Shown in pieces: positions 25,201 through 33,186 of a stretch of 37,121 bases of DNA (positions are counted from its first letter, which is position 1; every line of letters begins with the position of its first letter). The position numbers were made by a program, and so were the translations under genes. The notes under the pieces are model-generated. The model saw nothing but the letters and a program-made list of their open reading frames with translations. It was not told the origin of the DNA and ran no database searches. Origin of the DNA: Rhodoferax sp. (lineage in GTDB: Bacteria > Pseudomonadota > Gammaproteobacteria > Burkholderiales > Burkholderiaceae_C); assembly GCA_025358555.1 (NCBI GenBank), contig JANYJD010000034.1:1-37121 (forward strand). Reading direction: 5' to 3'.

Positions 25201-25294
25201 TCTGAAAAGCGATCACGCCCGCCATGGCGAATAGCACCGAGCCCAGCACAATGAACAGCGGCTGGTTAAGTGCGTAATGGATGAGGCGCTTCAT
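22193..25294 (-). CDS. czcA: RND-family heavy-metal efflux pump, inner-membrane subunit (CzcA type)
   Basis: 1033 residues with the twelve-helix RND layout: helix 1 (about 8-30), a large periplasmic loop, helices 2-6, a second loop, then helices 8-12 near the end. Visible family motifs are VEAFPDVTDTQVTI and YPGRAAEEVEKQVTLPIE near the N-terminus, and in helix 4 GAMDFGIIVDGAVIVIENI. This DFG-x3-DGA-x4-EN form is that of divalent-cation pumps (Zn/Co/Cd/Ni); copper/silver CusA pumps have a different helix-4 sequence. It is a proton antiporter that, with the adaptor and outer-membrane channel, moves cations out of the periplasm or cytoplasm. It overlaps the adaptor gene by ATGA. The stop codon is supplied by a dispersed repeat. 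The exact ion is unknown. Confidence 0.93.
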   Translation of the reverse strand: MKRLIHYALNQPLFIVLGSVLFAMAGVIAFQNLSVEAFPDVTDTQVTIIALYPGRAAEEVEKQVTLPIETAVAGLPNSIRVFSHTQFGLSFTVVTYDDKADVFQARAQVNERLRGVDLPPGVQADIAPNATPVGEIMRYRLRGDGQTTTELRTLEDWVAERGLRQVPGVADVVAMGGFIKQYEVQPDLDKLRAYKLTFQNLLDALGRGNSNAGGSYVAQGAEQYTIRGIGLLSSADDIGRIVVAARTGTAILIRDIAQVKIGAVPRLGIVGQDLDDDVVTGVVIMRKGENPSVVLKGVKAKIEELNTRGLPKGVQIVPFYDRTWLMDKTLTTVFKNLVEGALLVALVLYLFLSNLRASLAVVAVIPLALLSTFLGLKIMGVPANLLSLGAMDFGIIVDGAVIVIENIMHRLAEKGKAGEAMGDDERREVIADAVNEVGRPTLFSMLIIIAAHIPIFALQRHEGRIFQPMALSVTTALIGSLIFSLTLVPLLAYWMLRRKVPHGDNRLVAWAKRVYHPVLDWALARRRAVVVIALATFALSMVAASRLGSEFLPELNEGTFWANFDMPSSVSSEEAGRILLMARKALLTIPEVRTAVSKAGQPEDGTDPKTLNMAEIFIDVKSQEKWRKGLTREQLIEEMHQKLSAIPGVDPAFSQPIRDNVLESISQIKGQIVVKVAGDDLVELRRITEAVQREIKQVQGVQRGEIDRLGDLPQLVIDIDRDRAARLGLNVQDIQDVIEAALAGKAATQLWEGERKFAVAVRLPEDRRLIARLPQTLISTSDGYTQLGSVATIRETSGAMNIAREAGRRTMAIGIFIKDRDMGSVVKDMQARVAQNVKLPQGYTVGWSGEFENQERAMKRLSVVVPISLLLIFVLLFDAFGSFKRAALILVNVPLALIGGFVALWVFNIPLSVSAAIGFIALSGQAVLNGVVMLSVFQQLQAKGLSVVDAVQQGSMQRLRTVLMTALLAAFGLLPMALSHDIGSETQRPLAIVVIGGLFTATLLTLVVLPALYVSWFGREKVVAPKAEKLQNV

Positions 25295-26619
25295 TTTTTC
25301 TCAATTACTACTGATTTAGTAGCTGATGATGCACTGGGTACAAGGGCTACAGCCTGTTTTGCCTCTGATTTTTGGGCTGGGTCGCCAGTTTTTGCATCCT
25401 CCTGGGCCAGAAGGAAGGCGCGCGCCAGCAGCAGCACGTTCTCGCTCACCACCTGCTCGCCCACCTCCAGCCCGCGCGATACCACCACCTCTTTAGGCCC
25501 CTGGTAGCCGAGTGTGACCTCACGCGGCTCAAACACGCCGGGCTGCGATTGCACAAACAGCCAGTGCTTCACGCCGCGCAGGGTGATGGCGGCGGCGGGC
25601 ACCACCACGCCTGCACTCAGCGTGCGTTCAATCCGCGCCGTGGCCAGCATCTCGGCCTTGAGCATGCGGTCGGGGTTGGCAATGGCGCCGCGAATCTTGA
25701 TGGTGCGGGTGGCGGGGTCGATGAAGTCTGACGCGGCGATCACCCTGCCCTCAAATTTTTGGCCCGCCAGCGCGGGGATCACCAGCTCGAAACTGGCACC
25801 GGGCTTGAGCGTGCCCACTTCAGACTCGCGCGCATCAATCTGCACCCACAGGCTGGTCGGGTCCGTCACCACAAACAGCGCCGGCATGCCGGGGCCGGAC
25901 TGCTCGGGGCGCAACTCCTGGCCGGGGTTGAGGTTGCGCTCCACCACCACACCGGCAACGTTGGCGCGCAGCGCAAGTTGCTGATTTACCCCCGTGCCTG
26001 CGCCGTACAGGCTGGTGCGGGCACTGGCGCGCTGGGCTTCAACCTGGGCGCGTGCAGCATCGGCTTCAGCCTGGTCAAAGTCTTTGCGGGCGATGATGCC
26101 GGCGTCCAGCAGCTCGCGCTGGCGTTGCAGGGTTTTTTGCGCCAGGCGCACATCGCCCTGCGCCTTGGCGGTGTCGGCCTGGGCACTGCCAAAATCGGGT
26201 GAGGCCAGTTGCGCCAGCACCGCACCGGCCTTCACGGCCTGGCCAATGTCGGCGCGGATCGCCATCACGCGCCCGGCAAAGGCGGGGTAGATGCGCTGGG
26301 TGCGCTCTTCGTTCCAGACAATGCGCGCGGGCAGCTCGACGGTGATGGCCTTTCCCGGCGCAGCGGTAGCAATACCCAACAGTGCCAATTGAACATGGCC
26401 CGCTGGAAAGCGTATCTGGTTGTCCTGCACGATGGGCTGCGCCGGGGCGGGCGCTTCGGCGGGCGGGGACGGGTTGCAGGCTGCAAGCGTTGCGGCAATT
26501 AGCGGCAAACCAATCGCGAGGGGCAGGGCTCTGGAAAGAATGTGGGCAAACGTATTGCAAAACGTATTGGGAAAAGTGCGTATCACGGTCAAGGTCCTCG
26601 GAGGTGTCTTTAAATTCAC
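25291..26619 (-). CDS. czcB: RND efflux periplasmic adaptor lipoprotein (CzcB type)
   Basis: 442 residues from GTG at 26619; GTG at 26586, eight bases after GAGG, is an alternative. The leader ends in a lipobox (TLAAC, C48), so the protein is lipid-anchored in the periplasm. Domains follow membrane-fusion order: barrel/lipoyl halves around VELPARIVWNEERTQRIYPAFAGRV and NVAGVVVERNLNPGQELR, flanking a coiled-coil hairpin (about residues 150-205, AQADTAKAQGDVRLAQKTLQRQRELLD), then a beta-barrel (LWVQIDARESEVGTLKPG) and a membrane-proximal domain. Residues 15-30 are four degenerate 4-residue repeats (TFPN, TFCN, TFAH, ILSR). The last 20 residues are encoded mostly by repeat copy H. It bridges CzcA and CzcC and may bind the metal ion. 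Confidence 0.92.
   Translation of the reverse strand: MNLKTPPRTLTVIRTFPNTFCNTFAHILSRALPLAIGLPLIAATLAACNPSPPAEAPAPAQPIVQDNQIRFPAGHVQLALLGIATAAPGKAITVELPARIVWNEERTQRIYPAFAGRVMAIRADIGQAVKAGAVLAQLASPDFGSAQADTAKAQGDVRLAQKTLQRQRELLDAGIIARKDFDQAEADAARAQVEAQRASARTSLYGAGTGVNQQLALRANVAGVVVERNLNPGQELRPEQSGPGMPALFVVTDPTSLWVQIDARESEVGTLKPGASFELVIPALAGQKFEGRVIAASDFIDPATRTIKIRGAIANPDRMLKAEMLATARIERTLSAGVVVPAAAITLRGVKHWLFVQSQPGVFEPREVTLGYQGPKEVVVSRGLEVGEQVVSENVLLLARAFLLAQEDAKTGDPAQKSEAKQAVALVPSASSATKSVVIEKK
25305..25364 (+). repeat. Dispersed AT-rich repeat, copy H (inside adaptor gene)
   Basis: Core 25320-25349 fits TAGCT-N14-TAC-N3-GGCTA (one change in GAC), with ACTA at the standard distance. Read with the gene it encodes VALVPSASSATK near the C-terminus, in the same frame and orientation as copies A and B. 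Confidence 0.8.
26530..26577 (-). repeat. Four degenerate 12-bp repeats in the adaptor signal peptide
   Basis: Units encode TFPN, TFCN, TFAH and ILSR. The period and the TF start of each unit match the array in the cytochrome c signal peptide. Confidence 0.65.
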
Positions 26620-28014
26620 TCATTCAGCCAGCAGCGCGGCCATGGGCTGGGTGCGCAGCCGCCAGGCGGTGGCGGCCTTGGCGTGGTCCGCGCGCGCGGC
26701 CAGCGCCTCAAGGCCCGTGGTGCGCAGGGTGCGGCGGGCATCCAGCAGATCGGCAAGGTTCAGCGCGCCTCGGGTGTAGGCAAACTCGGCCTGCGCCGCC
26801 ACCTGCGCTGCGCGCGGCAAAATATCCTGCTCGTAGCTGCGGCTGCGCAGAGCGCCGCTTTGAAGTTGCGCCATCAGGCCTTGCAGATCGAGGCTCGCCG
26901 CGCGTCGCGCCTTGTCCAGGCCGTCCTGGGCGGCGGTCAGCAGGGCCAGCGCGCGCCCGGTTTCGCCCTGAAACTGGTAGCCAAACTGCAAAGGCAGTTG
27001 CAGCCGCAGCTCAAGCTGGCGGGTGGAGGTGCCGGGGAAATGGTCGAACGACAACCCCCAAGTCACATCCGCTTTTTTTAGCGCACTGGCACTGGCCTGC
27101 GCGGCCCTGGCCGCTTCCACGCGCTCAGTGGCCGCGCGCACGTCGGGGCGCGCGTCAACCCAGGCTTGCAGGCTGCTGTCGTTGGCAGCAATCCCTTGCA
27201 ATGCATCGGGGATTGCCAAAGCGGGCCAATCCGCCTGGGTCTGCAAAGTCTGCCCGCGCGCTACCGATGGAACCGCAGCCGCACCGGATCCCGCGTCGGC
27301 CGCAGCCGCAGCGCCCAGCAGCGAGGAGAGCGCCAGCGATGCCCGTCCACGCTCCAGCTTGGCAGTCAGCACCTCGCCCTTGGCGCGCTCGGCTTCAATC
27401 TCAAGCCGCAACCCGTCCTGGCGCGCCAAGTCGCCTGCGCTCACGCGTCGCGCGGCGGTCGTGGCTATTTGCGCCGTGCCAGCGGCAATCGCTTCTACCT
27501 GGATAACGCGCTCCTGCGCTGCACTGAGGTCAAAGAAGGCGTTGGACGCCGCCAGCAATTGCTGCAGTTGCACGTCTTCCAGATCAGCCTCGGCCGCGCT
27601 GGCACCACGCTGCGCGGCCTGAGTGCGCAAGGCCCGCTTGTTGCCGCGCTCATAAGTCCAATCCACGCCAATGCCTTTGTCAATTCGCTTGTCCCCCAGC
27701 ACATTGCCTGCGCCAATGCCGTTTTGCAGGTCAATGGAACCCAGCTTGGCCGACAGCGTTGGGAACGGCGCGTGGTCCGCTGCCAGCACATCGGCCCGCG
27801 CGGCTGCGGCGGCGCTGCGTGCCAGTGCCACGTCCACGTTGTTGCGCGCGGCCCTCAGCGCCTGCGCGAGCGAGATGGGCGCCGCTTGCGCGAGTGCCAG
27901 GGGACTCGCTTGCGATAGCGTCTGCGCAGATGCCGTCTGCGCATGCAGCAGCGCCGCAAAAGCAACGCCTGCCAATCCAAGCGCTGCCGCGCTGATGTGT
28001 CGTATCCTCATCAT
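26620..28014 (-). CDS. czcC: TolC-family outer-membrane efflux channel (CzcC type)
   Basis: 464 residues from ATG at 28014, preceded by AAGGA at five bases; a second ATG follows immediately. There is a Sec signal peptide (ISAAALGLAGVAFAALL to ASAQ). Two long alpha-helical hairpin repeats rich in Ala, Gln and Arg fit the TolC/OEP family (for example AEADLEDVQLQQLLAASNAFFDL and RQDGLRLEIEAERAKGEVLTAKLERGRASLA). The region LSQA-SPLA-LAQA-APIS-LAQA (residues 33-52) after the signal peptide is again a degenerate 4-residue periodic stretch. It is the first gene of the efflux operon; the adaptor start touches its stop. It is divergent from the response-regulator gene, with 102 bp between the starts holding both promoters. 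Confidence 0.9.
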   Translation of the reverse strand: MMRIRHISAAALGLAGVAFAALLHAQTASAQTLSQASPLALAQAAPISLAQALRAARNNVDVALARSAAAAARADVLAADHAPFPTLSAKLGSIDLQNGIGAGNVLGDKRIDKGIGVDWTYERGNKRALRTQAAQRGASAAEADLEDVQLQQLLAASNAFFDLSAAQERVIQVEAIAAGTAQIATTAARRVSAGDLARQDGLRLEIEAERAKGEVLTAKLERGRASLALSSLLGAAAAADAGSGAAAVPSVARGQTLQTQADWPALAIPDALQGIAANDSSLQAWVDARPDVRAATERVEAARAAQASASALKKADVTWGLSFDHFPGTSTRQLELRLQLPLQFGYQFQGETGRALALLTAAQDGLDKARRAASLDLQGLMAQLQSGALRSRSYEQDILPRAAQVAAQAEFAYTRGALNLADLLDARRTLRTTGLEALAARADHAKAATAWRLRTQPMAALLAE

Positions 28015-28116
28015 TAAATTCCTTCGCTCCTTTATCGCCGCAACCGGCTGACCGCCACCTGACCTGGGCCATGTGCTTACTACGTAGAAGATCCCCTGTG
28101 CATCCTCCTTGTCGCC

Positions 28117-28878
28117 ATGCGAATCCTGCTGGTTGAAGACGACGCGGTGTTGCGCGGCGTGATGCACGCCAGCCTGGTGGACGGCGGGCACCGCGTGGAC
28201 GAGGCCACCACCCTGGCCGACGCCCAAGCGCTCTGGCAGGTGCAGCCCTATGACGCGGTGCTGCTGGACCTGAACCTGCCCGATGGCTCGGGCCTGCTGG
28301 TGCTGCGCGAGGCGCGCCGCCGTGGCGACCGCACGCCCGTGATCGTGCTAAGCGCTAGGGCGCGCACCGAAGAGCGCATCGCCGGGCTGGACGCGGGCGC
28401 TGACGACTACCTGGGCAAGCCCTTTGATCTGGGCGAGGTGGACGCCCGCCTGCGCGCGCTGGTGCGGCGGACCCAGGGCACGCAAGACCAGCTGGCGCTG
28501 GGCGCGCTGGCCCTGGACCGGCGCGCACGGCGCTTCACCTTGCACGGCCAGCCGCTGGACTTGCCGGCGCGTGAGTTTGAAGTGCTGTGGGAGCTCATGA
28601 CGCCGCCCGGGCGCGTGGTCAGCAAACGCGAGCTGTCCGACAAGCTGTCCTCGTTTGACGACGCGCTGGGCGACAACGCGCTCGAAGCCTTTGTCTCACG
28701 ATTGCGGAAAAAGCTGACGGACACGGCTGACGCTTCCGACCTGTTGGGTGCCCAGAGCGCGCGTGACGGCGACCGGGGCAGCAACCCGCCCGGCAACCCC
28801 TTTGCCAGCCGCGTGACCATCCGCACCCTGCGCGGACTCGGCTACGCGCTTGAAGCCACGTCGACGGGGGTCGCGTGA
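28117..28878 (+). CDS. OmpR-family response regulator
   Basis: 253 residues. Receiver domain 1-118: acidic pair D8/D9, phospho-acceptor D51 (AVLLDLNLPDG), and K101 (LGKPF). A winged-helix DNA-binding domain follows at about 124-246 (LDLPAREFEVLWELM, then NALEAFVSRLRKKL and VTIRTLRGLGYALE). Between the recognition helix and the wing, about 30 residues (201-231, ASDLLGAQSARDGDRGSN-type) are inserted where relatives have only a few; this could change wing contacts. Start ATG lacks a good ribosome-binding site. It overlaps the kinase gene by GTGA. By position, divergent from czcCBA-type genes, it most likely activates that operon in response to metal. Confidence 0.93.
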   Translation: MRILLVEDDAVLRGVMHASLVDGGHRVDEATTLADAQALWQVQPYDAVLLDLNLPDGSGLLVLREARRRGDRTPVIVLSARARTEERIAGLDAGADDYLGKPFDLGEVDARLRALVRRTQGTQDQLALGALALDRRARRFTLHGQPLDLPAREFEVLWELMTPPGRVVSKRELSDKLSSFDDALGDNALEAFVSRLRKKLTDTADASDLLGAQSARDGDRGSNPPGNPFASRVTIRTLRGLGYALEATSTGVA

Positions 28879-30542
28879 GCACACCCGCGCCGCTGCCAGC
28901 GCCTGCACCACCCGCACAGCGCGCACGGCTGCCATCGCTGCGCACCCGCCTCGCACGCAACGTGCTGCTGCCGATGGCCTTGGTATGGCTGGTGGGCACG
29001 GCCATCACTATCAGCGTGGCCTATTACTATGCGCAGCAGGCGTTTGACCGCGGCCTGCTGGACGACGCCTACGCGCTGGCAGCCAATGTGCAGACTGGCC
29101 CGCCAGGCGTGCAGCTCAAACTGACCGAGAGCGAGCTCAAGGCGCTGCTGTTTGACCAGAGCGAGTCGGTCTATTTCGCAGTGCGCCGCTTTGATGGCAG
29201 CCTGGTCAGCGGCCACGCGTGGCTGCGCGCACCCGTGCCAGGGGCAGCGTCTGGGGCCACCCAAGTGCCAGACCAGGCCATTGGCACAAGCCAGACAATC
29301 GGAAAAAGATTCGACTTCAGCAATACCAGTCATCAAGGCAACCCGCTGCGTGTGGTGAGCGTCTACCGCCCTGCAGCGGATGACGGCATGGCTTTCCAGG
29401 TGGTGATGGCGCAAACCACCCACAGCCGTACCGATCTGCTGCACCGCGTGCTGATGTTCTCCCTGTTGCCGCAAGCGGCGTTGCTGCTGCTGCTGGCCTG
29501 GTGGCTGCGGCGCGCCATTGGCGCCGACCTGCATCCCCTGGCGTCGCTGCAACGCGCGCTTGACCTGCGGGACACCCATGACCTGGCTCCCGTGGTACTG
29601 CAGGCCTCCACGCGCGACCTGCAGCAACTCGGCGGTGCCCTCAATTCGCTGATGGCCCGGGTCGAGGCTGGCGTGCAGGCGCAGCGCGAATTTACCGGCA
29701 ATGTGGCGCACGAGCTGCGCACGCCGCTGGCGGGCATCCGCGCGCTGGCCGAGTACGGGCTGGCCCAGGCGAATCCGCAGGTCTGGCGACAGCAGCTCAA
29801 AGCCGTGTCGGCCAGTGAAGCCCGCGCCAGCCACATGGTGGAACAGTTGCTGGCACTGGCGCTGGCCGACGAGACCCGCGACAGCCTGCGGCTGATGCCG
29901 GTCGCGCTGGACGCGTTGGTGCGCCGCGTGGTGCTGCAAGCCATGCCGCGCGCCGACGCGCTGGGCGTTGACCTTGGCGCACGCGGCATTGACGAACCAG
30001 TGACTGTGCTGGCCGACGTGGGCCTGGTGGAAGGCGTGCTCAACAACTTGCTGGACAACGCGCTGCGTTACGGAAAACCCGCTGCGGGCACAGCGCCCGC
30101 CATCACTGTCGAGTTGCACCAATCAGCCGACGATGTGTCCCTTCGTGTGACCGACAACGGCCCCGGCATAGCAGCAGGGCAACGCCAGGACATGGTGCGT
30201 CGCTGGCAACGGGCAGGCACTGGCATGGGCGCCGGCGCAGGCAATGGCGTCGGCACGAGCACGAGCCTGGCTGTGGGCACGGGCGTTGGCATTGAGGCCG
30301 GGCAAGGCGTTGGCCTGGGCCTTGCGATCGTGGCGCGCTATGCTGCCTTGCTGGGTGCCCGCTTCGAACTGGTCAATTGCGCCAGCGACTCGACAACGCA
30401 GGCATCGACCGGGACTGGCCTGTGTGCCGGGCTTGTCTGGCCGGTCAAAAATCGCGCGCTTGCTGCCAGCGTGCCGCAGGCCGCCTTACTGCATGAACCA
30501 GCCGTGGCTGACCACCAGCGATTGCCCGGTCAGCGCGTTTGA
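28875..30542 (+). CDS. Sensor histidine kinase
   Basis: 555 residues, starting at a GTG that overlaps the regulator stop. Transmembrane helices at about 29-51 and 190-210 flank a 138-residue periplasmic sensor. A HAMP-like segment leads to the H-box [12 protein letters not shown] (H279), N-box [11 protein letters not shown] (about 390-400), G1 DNGPGI (427-432) and G2 GVGLGLAI (478-484). Between G1 and G2 the ATP lid carries a Gly-rich expansion (about 447-478, many G-x-G-x units, 30213-30308), and the sensor has a second Gln/Thr-rich one (about 125-145). The last 19 codons run antisense into the 3' end of bdhA; relatives end near LVWPVK, so this tail is an accident of the stop position. The sensor is presumably for periplasmic metal. 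Confidence 0.92.
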   Translation: MSTPAPLPAPAPPAQRARLPSLRTRLARNVLLPMALVWLVGTAITISVAYYYAQQAFDRGLLDDAYALAANVQTGPPGVQLKLTESELKALLFDQSESVYFAVRRFDGSLVSGHAWLRAPVPGAASGATQVPDQAIGTSQTIGKRFDFSNTSHQGNPLRVVSVYRPAADDGMAFQVVMAQTTHSRTDLLHRVLMFSLLPQAALLLLLAWWLRRAIGADLHPLASLQRALDLRDTHDLAPVVLQASTRDLQQLGGALNSLMARVEAGVQAQREFTGNVAHELRTPLAGIRALAEYGLAQANPQVWRQQLKAVSASEARASHMVEQLLALALADETRDSLRLMPVALDALVRRVVLQAMPRADALGVDLGARGIDEPVTVLADVGLVEGVLNNLLDNALRYGKPAAGTAPAITVELHQSADDVSLRVTDNGPGIAAGQRQDMVRRWQRAGTGMGAGAGNGVGTSTSLAVGTGVGIEAGQGVGLGLAIVARYAALLGARFELVNCASDSTTQASTGTGLCAGLVWPVKNRALAASVPQAALLHEPAVADHQRLPGQRV

Positions 30543-31268
30543 CTCAAATCCGGCAAACAGCAGCGCCACCTCGGCAACATCCTGCACGGTGGTGAATTCG
30601 CCGTCCACAGTTTCCTTGAGCATGACCTTCTTGATCACATCCTCTTCGCTGAGGCCCAGCGCAGCAGCTTGCTCGGGAATCTGTTTCTCAACCAACGGTG
30701 TGCGCACAAAGCCGGGGCAAATCACGTTGGCGCGGATTTTGTGCTTGCCGCCTTCTTTGGACACCGTCTTGCACAGCCCAATGAGTCCATGCTTGGCCGT
30801 GACGTAAGCCGACTTGAGCACCGAGGCTTCTTTGGAGTGCACCGAGCCCATGTAAATGATGCTGCCCCCCTTGCCCGAAGCCTGCATGTGCGGCACACAC
30901 GCCTTGGTGGTCAGGAAGGCACCATCGAGGTGGATGGCCAGCATCTTCTTCCAGTCGGCAAAGGGAAATTCTTCAATCGGGTGCACGATCTGGATGCCGG
31001 CATTGCTGACCAGCACATCCACACCGCCATAGGCCGCCACCACTGCAGCGACGACAGCATTCACCTGCTCTTCGCTGGTCACATCCATGGCCGAGGCCAT
31101 GGCGGTGCCGCCCGCTTTGGTGATGTCGTCAGCAACGGCCTGTGCCGCATCCTTGTTCAGGTCCGCAATCACGACTTTGCCGCCTTCGCGGGCGTAGGTC
31201 AAGGCGATTTCCTTACCGATGCCGCTGGCAGCGCCGGTGACGATGCACACTTTGTCTTTGAGTTTCAT
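30486..31268 (-). CDS. bdhA: 3-hydroxybutyrate dehydrogenase (SDR family)
   Basis: 260 residues, the normal length. NAD-binding TGAASGIG (11-18), SNAG (88-91), and the catalytic Ser/Tyr/Lys set S142, Y155 and K159 ([13 protein letters not shown]). The segment [15 protein letters not shown] and the C-terminal [12 protein letters not shown] are characteristic of D-3-hydroxybutyrate dehydrogenases. It interconverts 3-hydroxybutyrate and acetoacetate with NAD in the cytosol, linking polyhydroxybutyrate turnover to acetoacetate. It follows the acetoacetate decarboxylase gene by 68 bp on the same strand, so the two genes probably form one operon for the fate of acetoacetate. The 3' end overlaps the convergent kinase gene by 57 bp. 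Confidence 0.94.
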   Translation of the reverse strand: MKLKDKVCIVTGAASGIGKEIALTYAREGGKVVIADLNKDAAQAVADDITKAGGTAMASAMDVTSEEQVNAVVAAVVAAYGGVDVLVSNAGIQIVHPIEEFPFADWKKMLAIHLDGAFLTTKACVPHMQASGKGGSIIYMGSVHSKEASVLKSAYVTAKHGLIGLCKTVSKEGGKHKIRANVICPGFVRTPLVEKQIPEQAAALGLSEEDVIKKVMLKETVDGEFTTVQDVAEVALLFAGFESNALTGQSLVVSHGWFMQ

Positions 31269-31309
31269 GGGGATGCTTTCGGGTTAGCGTTGGTTTGGTT
31301 GAGTAGTTA

Positions 31310-31339
31310 GGGCAAGTAAGGGTAGGTAAGGGCAAGTCA
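31310..31339. repeat. Three degenerate 10-bp tandem repeats between adc and bdhA
   Basis: GGGCAAGTAA, GGGTAGGTAA and GGGCAAGTCA run without gaps up to the stop codon of the decarboxylase gene. The flanks (GGTTAGCGT, GGTTTGGTT) hint at older units. Confidence 0.65.
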
Positions 31340-32074
31340 GGCCAGATAGTCATGGATCACCGAGCCCATGCCCAGCGTCATGTCGCAGAGGATATGGGTG
31401 CCGGAGATCACTTCAAGAACCGGCAGCCGGGCGACCGGCGCAAGGGCATGGTGCGCCAGCTCCAGCGCAGCCGGGCCCGTCCACGCGCCCTTGACCGTGA
31501 CATCTTCCAGAAAATAGCGCACCAGCTCGCAAATGCGCGGGCTGCCGTCCACATGGGGGATGATCTTGAGCAGGTAGTTGGGAGCCAGCATGGCCGCGCG
31601 AACCGTGTCCACGTCCAGCGTGCGGTGCTTGTAGCCCATGGTGGCCGTGGCCACGCGGACCGGGCCGTAGTCGAGCGTGCCCAGCAGCGTGTCTTTTTCC
31701 ACTGTCATGGACGGCGCGGCCAGCTTCTTGGGAAAACCCCACAGTTCACGGCCACCGGCAATCGGCGCCTCATCGTTGAGGTACATCGAATGCACGTAGC
31801 CGCCGGCCACACCATCAAACGTCACGGGAATCACCTGGCCCGACTCGGTGTAGTCGCCAAAGCCGGTGGAGTCGGGCATTCGGATGAATTCGTACTTGAC
31901 GATGGGCTCGGTGATCTGCAGCGGCTCGGGCACGACGGCGCGCAAGGCGTCCAGGTCGGTGCGGTAGGTGACGATCAGAAATTCACGGTTTTTAAAGCGG
32001 TAGGGGCCAGGAGGAAACGCCGGGCTGGTCAGCGGCATCGCAAAGGCGTTTCGTTTTACGTCGTCAATGTTCAT
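31337..32074 (-). CDS. adc: Acetoacetate decarboxylase
   Basis: 245 residues from ATG at 32074; the in-frame extension upstream is not family-like, and [20 protein letters not shown] is the usual start. The active-site block [10 protein letters not shown] gives the Schiff-base lysine K116 and its pKa-tuning neighbour K117, and RELWGFP contains the conserved Arg/Glu pair. It decarboxylates acetoacetate to acetone and CO2 in the cytosol. In Burkholderiales, an adc-like gene beside a 3-hydroxybutyrate dehydrogenase gene is common. The first ten bases overlap the remnant of a DUF1345 gene. There is no clear ribosome-binding site, perhaps a consequence of that upstream deletion. Confidence 0.93.
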   Translation of the reverse strand: MNIDDVKRNAFAMPLTSPAFPPGPYRFKNREFLIVTYRTDLDALRAVVPEPLQITEPIVKYEFIRMPDSTGFGDYTESGQVIPVTFDGVAGGYVHSMYLNDEAPIAGGRELWGFPKKLAAPSMTVEKDTLLGTLDYGPVRVATATMGYKHRTLDVDTVRAAMLAPNYLLKIIPHVDGSPRICELVRYFLEDVTVKGAWTGPAALELAHHALAPVARLPVLEVISGTHILCDMTLGMGSVIHDYLA

Positions 32075-32282
32075 AAGACAGGTCAGGTAACAGCACACCG
32101 GCGACGACGTTGACAGTGATCGCAATGATGCTGACGTTGAAGAAAAACGAAACCACGCTGTGAAGCATGACCAATCGCGGCATGCTGCTTGACGAAACTG
32201 CCACCTGCTGGGCCAACATCACCGCCACAAAAAACCAGGACAGCGATAGCAAAATATGTTTTAAGGGAAAAACTAGAGACAC
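32064..32282 (-). pseudogene. C-terminal remnant of a DUF1345 membrane protein
   Basis: The frame reads [20 protein letters not shown], then [16 protein letters not shown] and [17 protein letters not shown], stopping at 32064. This matches the last two membrane helices of DUF1345 proteins (about 210-220 residues; the 'RRLxLLHSxxSFFxNTxILAxxVN' end). Only about 60 residues remain, and no start or ribosome-binding site of its own is seen; the frame begins inside the stop region of the lipoprotein gene. The upstream part was probably lost when the lipoprotein gene arrived or was rearranged. Assignment is from memory of the family, so a search is needed. Confidence 0.5.
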
Positions 32283-33109
32283 GAAACGTCAATGCCGAGA
32301 ACCGTGCTGGCCCCGACGGTGCCTGTGGCATTTGCCACGCTGCAGCTGTGGCCCACAGGCTGGGTTGACACTGTCACGGCATAGGCCGACCCTGGCGCAA
32401 GCGTGCCAGGAAATCCATACGCCCCGTTGACAGTGAGGGGAAGAAGGGCCACCCCGTTGTTGCTCAAGGTGACTGTGGTGCCCGCCGCCAGGCCGGAAAC
32501 CGTACCACCAATGGTCACACCCGAGATGCATGAGACATCAACGCCAACAGCCGCGCTGGAGCCCATGGTGCCCGTCGCATTTGTCACGCTGCAAATTTGG
32601 CCCGCTGGCTGTGTAGACACAGTCACGGCATAGGCCGACCCCGACGCCACCGTGCCAGGCAACCCATAAGCCCCGTTGACGGACACCGGAAGCAGCGCCG
32701 CGCCGTTGTTGCCCAAGGTCACACTCACGCCGGCTGCCAGACCGGAAACCGTGCCGAAGATAGTCAAACCCGAGACGCAGGTGATGGCAATGCCGCTCAC
32801 GTTGTTGCCTGTGCTGTCGACAAAGCCATTGCCGTTGGCAATGCTGCACGTCTGCCCCACCGGTTGCGTGACGAGGCTTACCTTGTAGCCGCGGTTGCTG
32901 GTCAACGTGGACGGGAAAGAGAACGTCTGGTCGCTCGTCAAAGTAATGTCATTGGCGGCATTGACTTGCAATGCAATGCTTAACCCTGGAGCCAAACCGC
33001 TTAGCGACCCGCTGAGCGTCGCGTCACCGCTGCCGCCACCGCCACAGGCGGTCACTGACACAACTGACACTGCGGACATCAACATCCAACTTGCTTTCGA
33101 ATAGTTCAT
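32273..33109 (-). CDS. Lipoprotein with three tandem 83-residue repeats
   Basis: 278 residues. Signal peptide with lipobox SVTAC (C22) followed by GGGGSGD, so an exposed or periplasmic lipid-anchored protein. The rest is three repeats, about 31-111, 115-194 and 198-277. Repeats 2 and 3 are nearly identical (VSGLAAG, NNG-ALLP, VNGAY, GSAYAVTVSTQP), with a 249-bp DNA period; repeat 1 is older and diverged. Each repeat keeps two cysteines (88/111, 173/194, 256/277), likely one disulfide per unit. The repeats resemble small beta-sandwich units found in surface adhesins and hypothetical lipoproteins of this bacterial group, but I recognise no characterised function. It neighbours the outer-membrane barrel gene, 77 bp upstream. 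Confidence 0.85.
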   Translation of the reverse strand: MNYSKASWMLMSAVSVVSVTACGGGGSGDATLSGSLSGLAPGLSIALQVNAANDITLTSDQTFSFPSTLTSNRGYKVSLVTQPVGQTCSIANGNGFVDSTGNNVSGIAITCVSGLTIFGTVSGLAAGVSVTLGNNGAALLPVSVNGAYGLPGTVASGSAYAVTVSTQPAGQICSVTNATGTMGSSAAVGVDVSCISGVTIGGTVSGLAAGTTVTLSNNGVALLPLTVNGAYGFPGTLAPGSAYAVTVSTQPVGHSCSVANATGTVGASTVLGIDVSCL

Positions 33110-33186
33110 TTTTTCCTTTTCATGAGCGCTGCCTGGCAGACAGAATAAACCATGATAAACCCCGAGGCCACCACTCCCGCAAGCGC

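Noticed and set aside
22193-28014. Copper/silver (Cus) assignment for the RND operon
   Set aside because: Helix 4 reads DFGIIVDGAVIVIEN, the divalent-cation pattern; the CusA-type sequence and a CusF gene are absent.
28842-30122. 426-codon open frame on the minus strand opposite the kinase gene
   Set aside because: Low-complexity Gln/His/Arg/Val composition, no motif, and it is fully antisense to a kinase with all boxes intact.
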